DNA of 64,000 bases from Microbacterium mangrovi. Lineage in GTDB: Bacteria; Actinomycetota; Actinomycetes; Actinomycetales; Microbacteriaceae. The notes below the pieces were generated by a model. The model ran no database searches, had not been told where the DNA came from, and worked only from the letters and a program-made list of their open reading frames with translations. The stretch's first letter is position 1; each line of letters starts with the position of its first letter. Shown one piece after another: positions 32,802 through 39,828 of the stretch. The stretch is from the NCBI RefSeq assembly GCF_000802305.1, contig NZ_JTDK01000018.1, positions 91,964-155,963 on the forward strand, in the 5' to 3' direction. The position numbers were made by a program, and so were the translations under genes.

Positions 32802-32920
32802 CTGACGATTCGGGACGTTGTGCGGGAGCTCGGCTTCATAGCGTCGTGGCGTGGTGACGAACAACTCGGTGGGGGCAGGGGAGCCCAAACAAGTTTGTTC
32901 TTCCGTCCCCGATCGCCGAG

Positions 32921-33076
32921 ATGGGCATCGCAGACCCTGTCCAGCTCTTCGCGTTGGGGGCCGGGGGACTCGCGAGCGCGGTGCTGTTCTATCTCGTGGC
33001 CCGCTGGACAGGGTGCACGTCAGCCTTGACACAGTGGCTTGACCGTCACGAGGAGGAAGTCGACGGTGAGGACTAG
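32921..33076 (+). CDS. Tiny membrane protein, paralogue of the C-terminus of the protein at 33230
   Basis: A 51-residue frame too short for routine gene calling: MGIADPVQLFALGAGGLASA, a hydrophobic span to YLVARW, then TGCTSALTQWLDRHEEEVDGED. The last 28 residues align with the end of the 33230-33538 product (FFVARWSGLTSALTRWFDSHE). That shared motif in two adjacent frames is the main reason to call it a gene. The ribosome site before ATG is weak. Confidence 0.55.
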   Translation: MGIADPVQLFALGAGGLASAVLFYLVARWTGCTSALTQWLDRHEEEVDGED

Positions 33077-33230
33077 GCGCAGCATCGTCCGAGACGACTC
33101 GCGCGACTCCCGATACAAACCAGACGGCCCGGGCAATGCCCTCGTTCCCGAGTCCGACGTCGTCGGATGTGCGTCCCTGATCACCCGCCCGTTCGATCGG
33201 TTCGGGGCGCAGAAGCCGCGACCCGAATAG
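33066..33230 (+). CDS. Small basic protein, possible coupled gene
   Basis: A 54-residue frame from GTG 33066, rich in R and D, with no hydrophobic segment (VRTRRSIVRDDSRDSRYKPD...). A perfect GAGGAGG (33049-33055) lies about 10 bases upstream, inside the preceding gene; its TAG overlaps the GTG of the next frame (TAGTG). Evidence is only this coupling; no relative recognised. Confidence 0.35.
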   Translation: MRTRRSIVRDDSRDSRYKPDGPGNALVPESDVVGCASLITRPFDRFGAQKPRPE

Positions 33231-33538
33231 TGATCGCGGTCGTCCTGTGGCTCCTGTTCCTTGTACTCTCCGCTGTGGTCATGGATGCCGCTTTCAAGGC
33301 ACGAAGCTGGTGGGGCGTTCTTCCGCGACTCATCCTCATCGGGCTCGTGTTCGTCCCCTCGCCGGGAGCGATGCTCCGCCGCGCGGGGGTCCCGGTCGGG
33401 ACGGTCATCGTTCTCACGATTGTGGCGATCGTCGTGTGCGCATCTATGTTCTTCGTCGCCCGCTGGAGCGGCCTGACGAGCGCCTTGACTAGATGGTTCG
33501 ACAGTCACGAGTCGGCAGCCGGCGAGGAACTCGAATGA
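33230..33538 (+). CDS. Small three-span membrane protein
   Basis: A 102-residue protein from GTG 33230 with hydrophobic spans at about 2-20, 30-46 and 59-80, and a conserved soluble tail ARWSGLTSALTRWFDSHESAAGEELE that matches the 51-residue product upstream. An ATG at 33167 would lengthen it by 21 residues. Base composition (about 60-65% G+C, with less third-position GC) differs from flanking genes, hinting at recent acquisition. Function unknown; the upstream ACTCAAT pair suggests regulated expression. Confidence 0.6.
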   Translation: MIAVVLWLLFLVLSAVVMDAAFKARSWWGVLPRLILIGLVFVPSPGAMLRRAGVPVGTVIVLTIVAIVVCASMFFVARWSGLTSALTRWFDSHESAAGEELE

Positions 33539-33602
33539 CCGACTGCCGAGCTCTCGGCGTGTCTCGCCGATGGCGGCCCCTCGCTTTCGCTGCCGGTCGG
33601 GG

Positions 33603-34946
33603 TCAGGATGCCGCATCCGCCGCGACGGCCGCGGCATCCCGGATCCGGGCCGTGACGGCATCCAGCCACTCCCCGGCGTGGCGCGCCGCGACCTCGCCCG
33701 CCGGATAGCGGCAGCGCAGGTGCAGCCCGGACTCGTCGGCGATGAACCAGATCATGACCCCGTCGGTCGGCAGCACCGCGGAGACGAACTGGGGCTCCAG
33801 CGACGGGTCGAGGCGCAGCGGCATCCGCCGCACGTCGAGCCACGAGATCGCGAACATGCCCGGGGTCTCGGGCACGCCGCCGAGGGAGGCGAAAATGGGC
33901 GCCAGCGGATAGGCGCCGAGGCGCACGGCGTCGTCGACGGCGGCGGCGCACGCTGCCGGGTCGGCATCCGCGACTTCGAGGACGGCGTTGGTGATGTACC
34001 ACCCGACCGAGTCCCGCCAGCGCGGCTCGTTGCGGGAGTGCACCGGGAAGACGGCGCGCAGCGGGGCATCCCACCGTTCCCGGAAGACGGCCGCGAGCTG
34101 CGAGATCACCAGCGCGATCACCCGGACGCCGCGAGCCTGCGCCTCGGCCTCCAGGCGGGCGAAGGCCGCGGCGTCCAGCACGTCGCGCACCTCGACGACG
34201 GCCGGCTCCGCCGGGTCGGGGTCGCCGAGCGGGAGGGGGAACACCGGCATCCGTCCGTCGCCGTCGTCGAGGATCCGCCGCCAGCGCGCCACGACGTCGG
34301 CCGGGGCGGGCGGCATCGCCTCGAGCGTGCGCGTGTGCAGGGCGAACGGGGCGGATGCCGGCGGGTCGGCATCCGGGTCCCCGGCCAGCGCGGCACGGAT
34401 GTCGTCGGCGAGCACGAGCAGGGACCACATGTCCACGTGGGCGTGGTCGCTCGCGATGACGAGCACCGGGCGGGAGTCGGCCTCCGCGCGCTCCGGAACG
34501 ATCAGGCACAGGCGATGCGACGGGGTCGCGAACGGACGGCAGTACGCGTCGAGCAGGTGACGCAGGACGTCCCGCGTGGGGCGGCCGGCGCGCGGATGCC
34601 GCACCCATCCATCGCGGGTGACGGTCGCCTCGTGCAGGCGGACCCGCCGCTCGTCCGCCGGGTCGGGCGACTCCGAGAACACGGTGCGCAGCGTGCCGTG
34701 CCGGGCGATCGCCGCCTCCCAGGCGTCGGCGATCGCGGCGGCGACCTTCTTGGGCGACGCGAACGGCCCGCTCTCGATCCGGAAGGCGACGCCCATCCAC
34801 GAGCCGGGCCGGTCACCCAGTCCGACGTGCAGCCGCTGGTCGAACGACAGGGGCAGCTCGCGGGAGGCATCCGGAATCGCATGCGTCTCGAGGCTGTAGA
34901 CGGTACCCGGCGGCAGCCGCATCTGGTCGACGGTGGTCAGTCGCAT
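33603..34946 (-). CDS. Stand-alone condensation-domain-like acyltransferase
   Basis: A 447-residue protein of the chloramphenicol-acetyltransferase-like condensation superfamily. The active-site motif appears as SDHAHVDMWS, giving H168-x3-D172, a DHxxxDxxS variant of HHxxxDG. The C-terminal half contains the bridging region and a DFGWG-like area is not clear. Free-standing members (PapA type, NRPS-independent) ester- or amide-link acyl groups. No carrier protein or synthetase gene is nearby, so the substrate is unknown. The start 34946 is chosen because the 35 upstream codons overlap the divergent gene's promoter. Confidence 0.75.
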   Translation of the reverse strand: MRLTTVDQMRLPPGTVYSLETHAIPDASRELPLSFDQRLHVGLGDRPGSWMGVAFRIESGPFASPKKVAAAIADAWEAAIARHGTLRTVFSESPDPADERRVRLHEATVTRDGWVRHPRAGRPTRDVLRHLLDAYCRPFATPSHRLCLIVPERAEADSRPVLVIASDHAHVDMWSLLVLADDIRAALAGDPDADPPASAPFALHTRTLEAMPPAPADVVARWRRILDDGDGRMPVFPLPLGDPDPAEPAVVEVRDVLDAAAFARLEAEAQARGVRVIALVISQLAAVFRERWDAPLRAVFPVHSRNEPRWRDSVGWYITNAVLEVADADPAACAAAVDDAVRLGAYPLAPIFASLGGVPETPGMFAISWLDVRRMPLRLDPSLEPQFVSAVLPTDGVMIWFIADESGLHLRCRYPAGEVAARHAGEWLDAVTARIRDAAAVAADAAS

Positions 34947-35049
34947 GGCCCGGAGTGTATGCACGCCAGGATTCGGGCGCGTTACGGTCGACGACACGTG
35001 CCCGAAACACGCCTGCGACACGATGGCGGCACAGCAGAGAGGATGGGTC

Positions 35050-35835
35050 ATGGCGAGGTTCGGCGTACGCGGAGCGGAGCTGGACTACGACATCACCGGC
35101 CGGGACGGACCCCTCGTGGTGCAGCTGCACGGCCTGACCTCGAGCCGCGAGCGTGACGAACTGCTCGGGCTGAACCTGGCCCGCGCCCTGCGGGGGCACC
35201 GCATCCTGCGCTACGACGCGCGCGGGCACGGGCATTCGACCGGATCGCCGAACCCCGACGACTACGGCTGGCCGAGCCTCGCCGACGACCTTCTTGCGCT
35301 CCTCGACCACGTGGCCCCGGGCGAGCGCGTGCACGGCGTGGGTCCGTCGATGGGTACCGGCACGCTGCTGTATGCCGCGTTGTCCGATCCCGACCGGTTC
35401 TCGACCCTGACGCTCGTCACCCCGCCGACGGCGTGGAAGTCGCGCGTCGCCCAGGCAGAGGCGTACCGGGCCAGCGCCGCCGCGGTCGACAGGGGCGGCA
35501 TCGCGGCGTTCACCGAGCGCGACTCGACCGCACCCGTGCCGCCGGCGCTCGCCGACGCGCCGGAGACCCGCAGCAGCGTCCCCGAGGAACTGCTCGCGGC
35601 CGTGATGCGGGGCGCCGCGGCCACCGATCTGCCGCCGAAGAGCGCGATCGCGACGATCACCACTCCGGCGCTGATCCTGGCGTGGAGCGGCGACCACGGG
35701 CATCCGCTCACGACGGCCCAGTCCCTGCACCGCCGGCTGCCGGGCAGCCAGCTCGTGATCGCGCGGTCCCCCTACGGGATCATGGCGTGGCCCGGCCTGT
35801 TCGCCGAGTTCGTCTCGACCGGCGGGATCGTCTGA
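35050..35835 (+). CDS. Alpha/beta hydrolase
   Basis: A 261-residue hydrolase. Oxyanion HG motif VVQLHGLTSSR near 24; nucleophile elbow GVGPSMGTG (Ser near 105, a G-x-S-x-G variant); C-terminal His probably in GDHGHPLT near 219. Similar enzymes split esters, lactones or peptides (3-oxoadipate enol-lactonase-like). GAGAGGA lies 8 bases before the ATG. Its last 23 codons are partly repeated as non-coding sequence at about 37325-37392, see findings. Confidence 0.88.
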   Translation: MARFGVRGAELDYDITGRDGPLVVQLHGLTSSRERDELLGLNLARALRGHRILRYDARGHGHSTGSPNPDDYGWPSLADDLLALLDHVAPGERVHGVGPSMGTGTLLYAALSDPDRFSTLTLVTPPTAWKSRVAQAEAYRASAAAVDRGGIAAFTERDSTAPVPPALADAPETRSSVPEELLAAVMRGAAATDLPPKSAIATITTPALILAWSGDHGHPLTTAQSLHRRLPGSQLVIARSPYGIMAWPGLFAEFVSTGGIV

Positions 35836-35870
35836 GCCCGGCGGCGTCCGGCGGTGACCCCGGCCTGGTC

Positions 35871-35940
35871 CGTCGAGACATGGTCGCGCCGACGACGCAT
35901 GATCGGCGTGGCCATGTCTCGTCGGCATGACCACGTCTCG
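35871..35940. repeat. Family F palindromic element, copy 1
   Basis: CGTCGAGACATGG (35871-35883) faces CCATGTCTCG (35912-35921), with CGCCGACGACGCATG in the middle (35888-35902) and a trailing CCACGTCTCGCGGGC. In copy 2 (38271-38343) the middle block is present in the opposite orientation. Confidence 0.75.
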
Positions 35941-35968
35941 CGGGCACGGTGCCTGGTAGCCTCCTGGC

Positions 35969-37237
35969 GTGGAACCGGCGGCGCGCGGGCGGATGGCGAT
36001 CATCGGCGGCGGGATCAGCGGGGTCGCGACGGCGTACCTGTGCGATGAGTCCTGGTCGGTGGACCTCTTCGAGGCGGAGGCGCGGCTCGGCGGCAACGCC
36101 GCGACCGTCGACGTCGACGGCATCCCGGTCGACCTCGGCGCCGAGACCTTCAACCCGTCGACGCATCCCCTGTATTGGGAGCTGCTCACCCGAATCGGCG
36201 TGGATGACACGATCATCGAACTGCCGGGCACGCTGTCGGTGTCGGATGCCGCGACCCGGCGACCGCGCTTCGTGTCGCGGCATCCTCTGCGCACACCGCG
36301 GCACGCGCTCGGGTTGCTGCAATTCATCCGCGCGGCCCGCCGATTCATCGCGTCCGATCCGTCGCCCGACCTGACACTCGAGGACTGGTTCGCGCAGCAG
36401 CGGTTCGCGCCCCGTTTCGAGCGGGAGGTCCTGCTGCCGTGGCTGGCGTCCCTCACCTCGTCGCGGGTCGACACGCTGAAGACCCAGTCGATGCTCGCGT
36501 TCCTCGTGCTGTTCGCACCGGCCTTCCCGGCCAACCTGCTCAGCTCGCCCAAGACCTATGGATCGAGCATCGGTCTCGGCGGAATCATCGAACTGCTCGC
36601 CGCGGGGTGCCGCCACCTGACCGTGCGCACCGGCGAACGCGTCGGCCGCGCCGAGCGGATCGACGGGGCCTGGTTCATCCACACGCCGACCGGCCGATCC
36701 GGACCGTATGAGAAGCTCGTCGTCACCGCCCCGCCGTACGCGGCCCGCGAGTTCCTCACCGGCATCCCGGATGCGCTCGCCGGCATCCTGAACCGGTACG
36801 ACTACTACCCGGCGCGGCTGGTGATCCACGGCGACCCGCGCGTCATGCCCGCCGACGAGCGCGACTGGTGCATGCACAACGCCGCCGCCTCTGGCGAGAC
36901 GTGCGAGGCGAGCTTCTGGCTCGGCGCCTCCCGCACCGATCCGGTCACCGGAGCCCCGGTGCGGCTCTTCAAGAGCTGGGCGACCCACCGATCCGTCGCC
37001 CCCGAATCGGTCCGCGCCGAACGCACCTTCCACCATCTGCTGCTCACCCCCGACGCGGTGCGCGCGGCATCCGACCTGACCGAATGGCAGGGTCGCGACG
37101 GCCTGTTCTTCGCCGGCCACTTCACGCAGGTCACCGACCTGCAGGAGACGGCGCTCGCTTCGGCGATCGCCGTCGCCGAGGCGCTGGATGCCGGAAGTCC
37201 GAACCTTCGTGCGCTCCGGATGCGATGTTGGGTCTGA
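35969..37237 (+). CDS. FAD-dependent oxidoreductase, amine-oxidase-like (COG2907 type)
   Basis: A 422-residue flavoprotein. The dinucleotide fold is MAIIGGGISGVATAYLC (9-25), E in LFEAEARLGGNAATVDVDG, then VDLGAETFNPSTHPLYWELL. A C-terminal FFAGHFTQVTDLQETALASAIAVAEAL closes the FAD site. Start GTG 35969 or ATG 35993. COG2907 proteins are often found with cyclopropane-fatty-acid genes, absent here. The gene is flanked by two related copies of the hydrolase 3' end, suggesting it arrived by a duplication or insertion event. Confidence 0.82.
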   Translation: MEPAARGRMAIIGGGISGVATAYLCDESWSVDLFEAEARLGGNAATVDVDGIPVDLGAETFNPSTHPLYWELLTRIGVDDTIIELPGTLSVSDAATRRPRFVSRHPLRTPRHALGLLQFIRAARRFIASDPSPDLTLEDWFAQQRFAPRFEREVLLPWLASLTSSRVDTLKTQSMLAFLVLFAPAFPANLLSSPKTYGSSIGLGGIIELLAAGCRHLTVRTGERVGRAERIDGAWFIHTPTGRSGPYEKLVVTAPPYAAREFLTGIPDALAGILNRYDYYPARLVIHGDPRVMPADERDWCMHNAAASGETCEASFWLGASRTDPVTGAPVRLFKSWATHRSVAPESVRAERTFHHLLLTPDAVRAASDLTEWQGRDGLFFAGHFTQVTDLQETALASAIAVAEALDAGSPNLRALRMRCWV

Positions 37238-37324
37238 TGGGTCAAGACCGAGCGCGGACATACTGACCCGCTCGCCGGGCCTGACGCGGGCCGCCGCGGT
37301 CACCGATTTGCCGCACAACTGCGC

Positions 37325-37392
37325 GATCGCCTGGTCGCTGTCGGGATCATGGCCTCGGCGGCCTTTTCGCCGAGTTCGTCTCAACCGGCGGC
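37325..37392 (+). pseudogene. Remnant of alpha/beta hydrolase 3' end
   Basis: Matches 35757-35825 over about 68 bases with roughly 80% identity and one gap, including GGGATCATGGC and TTCGCCGAGTTCGTCTC. Same orientation as the intact gene. The remainder of the hydrolase copy is not recognisable. Confidence 0.65.
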
Positions 37393-37472
37393 GCCTTCCC
37401 CACCGCGTGTGGGATGCCGCCCAGCCGTGCCGCGGGTGCTGCAGAGCGCGTGCACGGTTTTGTGCCGCGACT

Positions 37473-37500
37473 ACTCAATTTCGACCAATGACCACTCAAA
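37473..37500 (+). promoter_or_regulatory. Paired ACTCAAT boxes, copy 3
   Basis: ACTCAAT at 37473-37479 and ACTCAAA at 37494-37500, again 21 bp apart. The first is preceded by ACT, the second by ACC, as in copy 1. Lies 94 bp before the small exported peptide gene. Confidence 0.65.
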
Positions 37501-37593
37501 GCCCGCTTCGAACGGCATCCGGGCCGCACTGCTTCGTCAAGATCGCTGCATGTGATGACCACGGGGTCATCGCCCGTACCAACGGAGGTCTGA

Positions 37594-37713
37594 ATGTCCA
37601 GCATCAAGAATTCGATCGGTGCGGTTGGCGTTGTCACGACCCTCCTCCTTGGCGGTGCCAGCGCAGCGCACGACTGCGTCGTGAGCGCAGAAGACCCGAT
37701 CCACGGACTGTGA
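37594..37713 (+). CDS. Tiny exported peptide (39 residues)
   Basis: A 39-codon frame with an ideal GGAGG at 37584-37588, five bases before the ATG. Product: MSSIKNSIGAVGVVTTLLLG then GASAAHDCVVSAEDPIHGL. The basic start, hydrophobic core and ASA-AHD site form a complete signal peptide, leaving a mature peptide of about 14 residues with one Cys. The next gene starts 9 bases on, so they are one transcript. Could be a signalling peptide, a leader for secretion or a truncated exported protein. Confidence 0.55.
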   Translation: MSSIKNSIGAVGVVTTLLLGGASAAHDCVVSAEDPIHGL

Positions 37714-37722
37714 GGGGATGCC

Positions 37723-38247
37723 ATGCGTATTGGGGCTATGACGGCGGTCTCGATATCGCCGGAAGAGCTGAAGAAGATTCAGGTCTCACTTGTCGCACGG
37801 GCGAACGAAGCAGACATGGTCGGCTACGCCGTGGTGGGGCCGGAATGGCGGAGCGCATTGGTGAACCTGCCACTCGCGCAACCCGGTATGGCGTACGCGT
37901 GGACTCGGGCGTGGAAAGGGGACGAACCTCGTGCAATCGACCGGGGTGATGTCACCGTCGCGGTGGCCCACTTGTCAGAGGCGGGCAACCTGCGTGCGCA
38001 ATTGAACGTCTCGGCACAGAGCGCGGCGCCGCTCCCACTCGATCTCGCGGACGGCGCAGCTGACGTGACTCTCGTGGAGACGTCCGCGGGTCAGCTGACC
38101 GCGGAACTCGTCGACGGTGAGACCTTCATCCTCGTGATCGCGCACACGGGACAGGGCTCGCTGCGAATCGGGCCCGTGACCGATCGGGCGCCCCTGATCG
38201 CCAACTGGCTCGCCTTCTTCCCCCCGGCCCCTGCCCCGCGCCACTGA
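37723..38247 (+). CDS. Hypothetical cytosolic protein next to the exported peptide
   Basis: A 174-residue protein without signal or membrane segments. It mixes helices (ISPEELKKIQVSLVARANEADM) with beta-rich stretches (GDVTVAVAHLSEAGNLRAQLNVSAQ, VTDRAPLIANWLAFFPPAPAP). GAGGGG at 37712-37717 fits ATG 37723; ATG 37738 is an alternative. No relative recognised. Codon use is less GC-biased than that of neighbours. Its partnership with the tiny peptide gene suggests a peptide modifying or responding role, which is speculation. Confidence 0.6.
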   Translation: MRIGAMTAVSISPEELKKIQVSLVARANEADMVGYAVVGPEWRSALVNLPLAQPGMAYAWTRAWKGDEPRAIDRGDVTVAVAHLSEAGNLRAQLNVSAQSAAPLPLDLADGAADVTLVETSAGQLTAELVDGETFILVIAHTGQGSLRIGPVTDRAPLIANWLAFFPPAPAPRH

Positions 38248-38270
38248 GGCCGCGGGTGGCCGCCACCGGC

Positions 38271-38343
38271 CCGTCGAGACATGGCCGAGCCGGTGAAACG
38301 CGGGCGACGCGCCCATGCGTCGTCGGCGCAGCCCTGTCTCGCG
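38271..38343. repeat. Family F palindromic element, copy 2
   Basis: CGTCGAGACATGG (38272-38284) and CCTGTCTCGCGGAC at the far end; the block CATGCGTCGTCGGCG (38314-38328) is the reverse complement of the middle of copy 1. Between convergent genes, probably acting as terminator too. Confidence 0.75.
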
Positions 38344-38345
38344 GA

Positions 38346-38936
38346 CTAGGCGACCTCCGTCAGCACTCGGCTGAGGAACGCGCGCACCCGGGCCGGCATG
38401 TCGACGGCGTCGGGCTGCAGCAGCCACTGCACCTGGAGGCCGTCCAGAAGCGACAGGAACTCGACGTCCAGCCCGTCGGGCTGCACGTGGGGGCGCAGCA
38501 TCCCGCGCTGCTCGAGGTCGCGGAACGCGCGCCGCAGCCAGCTGCGCGAGCGCGCGTATCGCTCCTGGAAATACACGTGGGCGGGATGCCCGGGATCGGA
38601 TGCCTCGCTCGAGAGCACGGCGAACAGGCTCACGATGCCCGGATGGGCGGCGTTGTGCTCGACGAGGCGCACCATGCGCGTCAGGTAGTCCAATCCGTCG
38701 TCGGAGGTGCCGCCGGCGAAGAACTGCTCGTTGTCGATCCGGTCGCGCTGCTTGAGCACGGCTTCCAGCAGCGACTCCTTCGTCGGGAAGTGATGCAGCA
38801 GCCCGGCTCGCGAGACCCCGCAGTCCGCGGCGATCTGCACCATGCTCGCGTTGCGGTATCCGACGGTGCCGAAGGCGTCGAAGGCCGCCTCGAGGATCTC
38901 GGCTCGGCGCCGCTCGCCTTTGGGGTAATTGGGCAT
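38346..38936 (-). CDS. TetR-family regulator of the sugar/inositol operon
   Basis: A 196-residue TetR protein. HTH at about 8-52 (ILEAAFDAFGTVGYRNASMVQIAADCGVSRAGLLHHFPTKESLL). Divergent from the isomerase-oxidoreductase operon at 39017, with two palindromes in the 80-bp gap. Probably represses both directions until a sugar-derived inducer binds. The ATG itself lies within a palindrome. Confidence 0.9.
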   Translation of the reverse strand: MPNYPKGERRRAEILEAAFDAFGTVGYRNASMVQIAADCGVSRAGLLHHFPTKESLLEAVLKQRDRIDNEQFFAGGTSDDGLDYLTRMVRLVEHNAAHPGIVSLFAVLSSEASDPGHPAHVYFQERYARSRSWLRRAFRDLEQRGMLRPHVQPDGLDVEFLSLLDGLQVQWLLQPDAVDMPARVRAFLSRVLTEVA

Positions 38937-38968
38937 ATCCCAATAATACCGACAGGGGTGTTGGTTTT
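38928..38968. promoter_or_regulatory. TetR operators upstream of the sugar operon
   Basis: ATTGGG-CATAT-CCCAAT (38928-38944) is a perfect 6-5-6 palindrome over the TetR start codon. AATACCGACA (38945-38954) and TGTTGGTTTT (38959-38968) form an 8-of-10 inverted repeat right beside it. A possible extended -10, TGTGCTAGCGT, follows at 38968-38978. Confidence 0.65.
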
Positions 38969-39016
38969 GTGCTAGCGTTCCTGAGAACGTCACGTCGATG
39001 TGAAAAGGAGCACACC

Positions 39017-39828
39017 TTGTCCACCCCTCTGCTCTCCATCCAGCTCTACACGGTCAAGGACGCACTGAGCGCCGATCTGCCCGGCACGCTCGCCCGACTG
39101 GCCGGACTCGGGTTCCGCAATGTCGAGCAGTACGGCTTCGTCGGTCGGCGGCCGAGCTGCGCGCAGCGCAGGATGCCGCGGGCCTTCGTTCCCCGAGCGG
39201 GCACGCCCCGTTCCTCTCCGACAGCGTCGGCCCCGCCGACGACCAGCAGCCCGCTCCCGCCGTCGAGCAGGTGCTGGACGACGCCGCCGCCCTCGGCATC
39301 GACTTCCTCATCGACCCGATGACCGCTCCCGAGCGCTGGGCGAGCCGGGACGAGGTCGCCAAGACCGCCGAGCGCATGAACCGGGTGGCAGCGCTCGCCG
39401 CCGACCGTGGCATCCGCGTCGGCTACCACAACCACGCGCAGGAGTTCCATCACTCCTTCGACGGCGTCTCCGCGTACGAGACCTTCGTCGCACAGCTGGA
39501 GCCGTCCGTGCAGCTCGAGCTCGACGCCTACTGGGCCGCCGTCGGCGGCCAGGACGTGCCCGCCCTCGTCGCGCGCCTCGGTGACCGCCTGAAAGCGCTG
39601 CACGTCAAGGACGGGTCGACCGGATACGACCCGTTCAAGACCGGCGAGTTCAAGCCGGAGCTTCTCGGCCAGGTCGTCGCCGGCACCGGCGAGGTCCCTC
39701 TCGCAGCCGCGCTGGATGCGGCATCCTCCCTCGAACTCGCGGTCGTCGAGTACGACCACGTCCCCGGCGACGTGTTCGCGGCGATCGCCGGGTCGGTGGC
39801 CTTCCTCGCCGAGCGGGGGATCCGCTGA
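39017..39828 (+). pseudogene. Sugar phosphate isomerase/epimerase broken by one base
   Basis: Starts at TTG 39017 with AAAAGGAG six bases upstream: LSTPLLSIQLYTVKDALSAD, typical of the AP-endonuclease-2-like isomerase family. The frame is right up to YGFVGR (39147). From 39148 the correct frame is +1 (AAELRAAQDAAG, later VGYHNHAQEFHHSFDG, ELDAYWAAVGGQD, LHVKDG) and stays good to the stop at 39828. One base, most simply a G in a GGG run, is missing at 39146-39148. Restored length is 270 residues, normal. The rest of the operon is intact, so this may be a recent mutation or a sequencing error. Confidence 0.85.

Larger units (their letters stand above)
37238..37593. other. Gene-free region with hydrolase remnant and regulatory boxes
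   Basis: 356 bp. 37325-37392 is a degraded copy of the end of the 35050-35835 hydrolase gene. 37473-37500 is a paired ACTCAAT motif. 37584-37588 is the GGAGG site of the small peptide gene. Otherwise nothing coding. Confidence 0.65.

Noticed and set aside
39140..39155. Programmed ribosomal frameshift in the isomerase gene
   Set aside because: No slippery heptamer or downstream pseudoknot was evident; a one-base loss in a G run is simpler.
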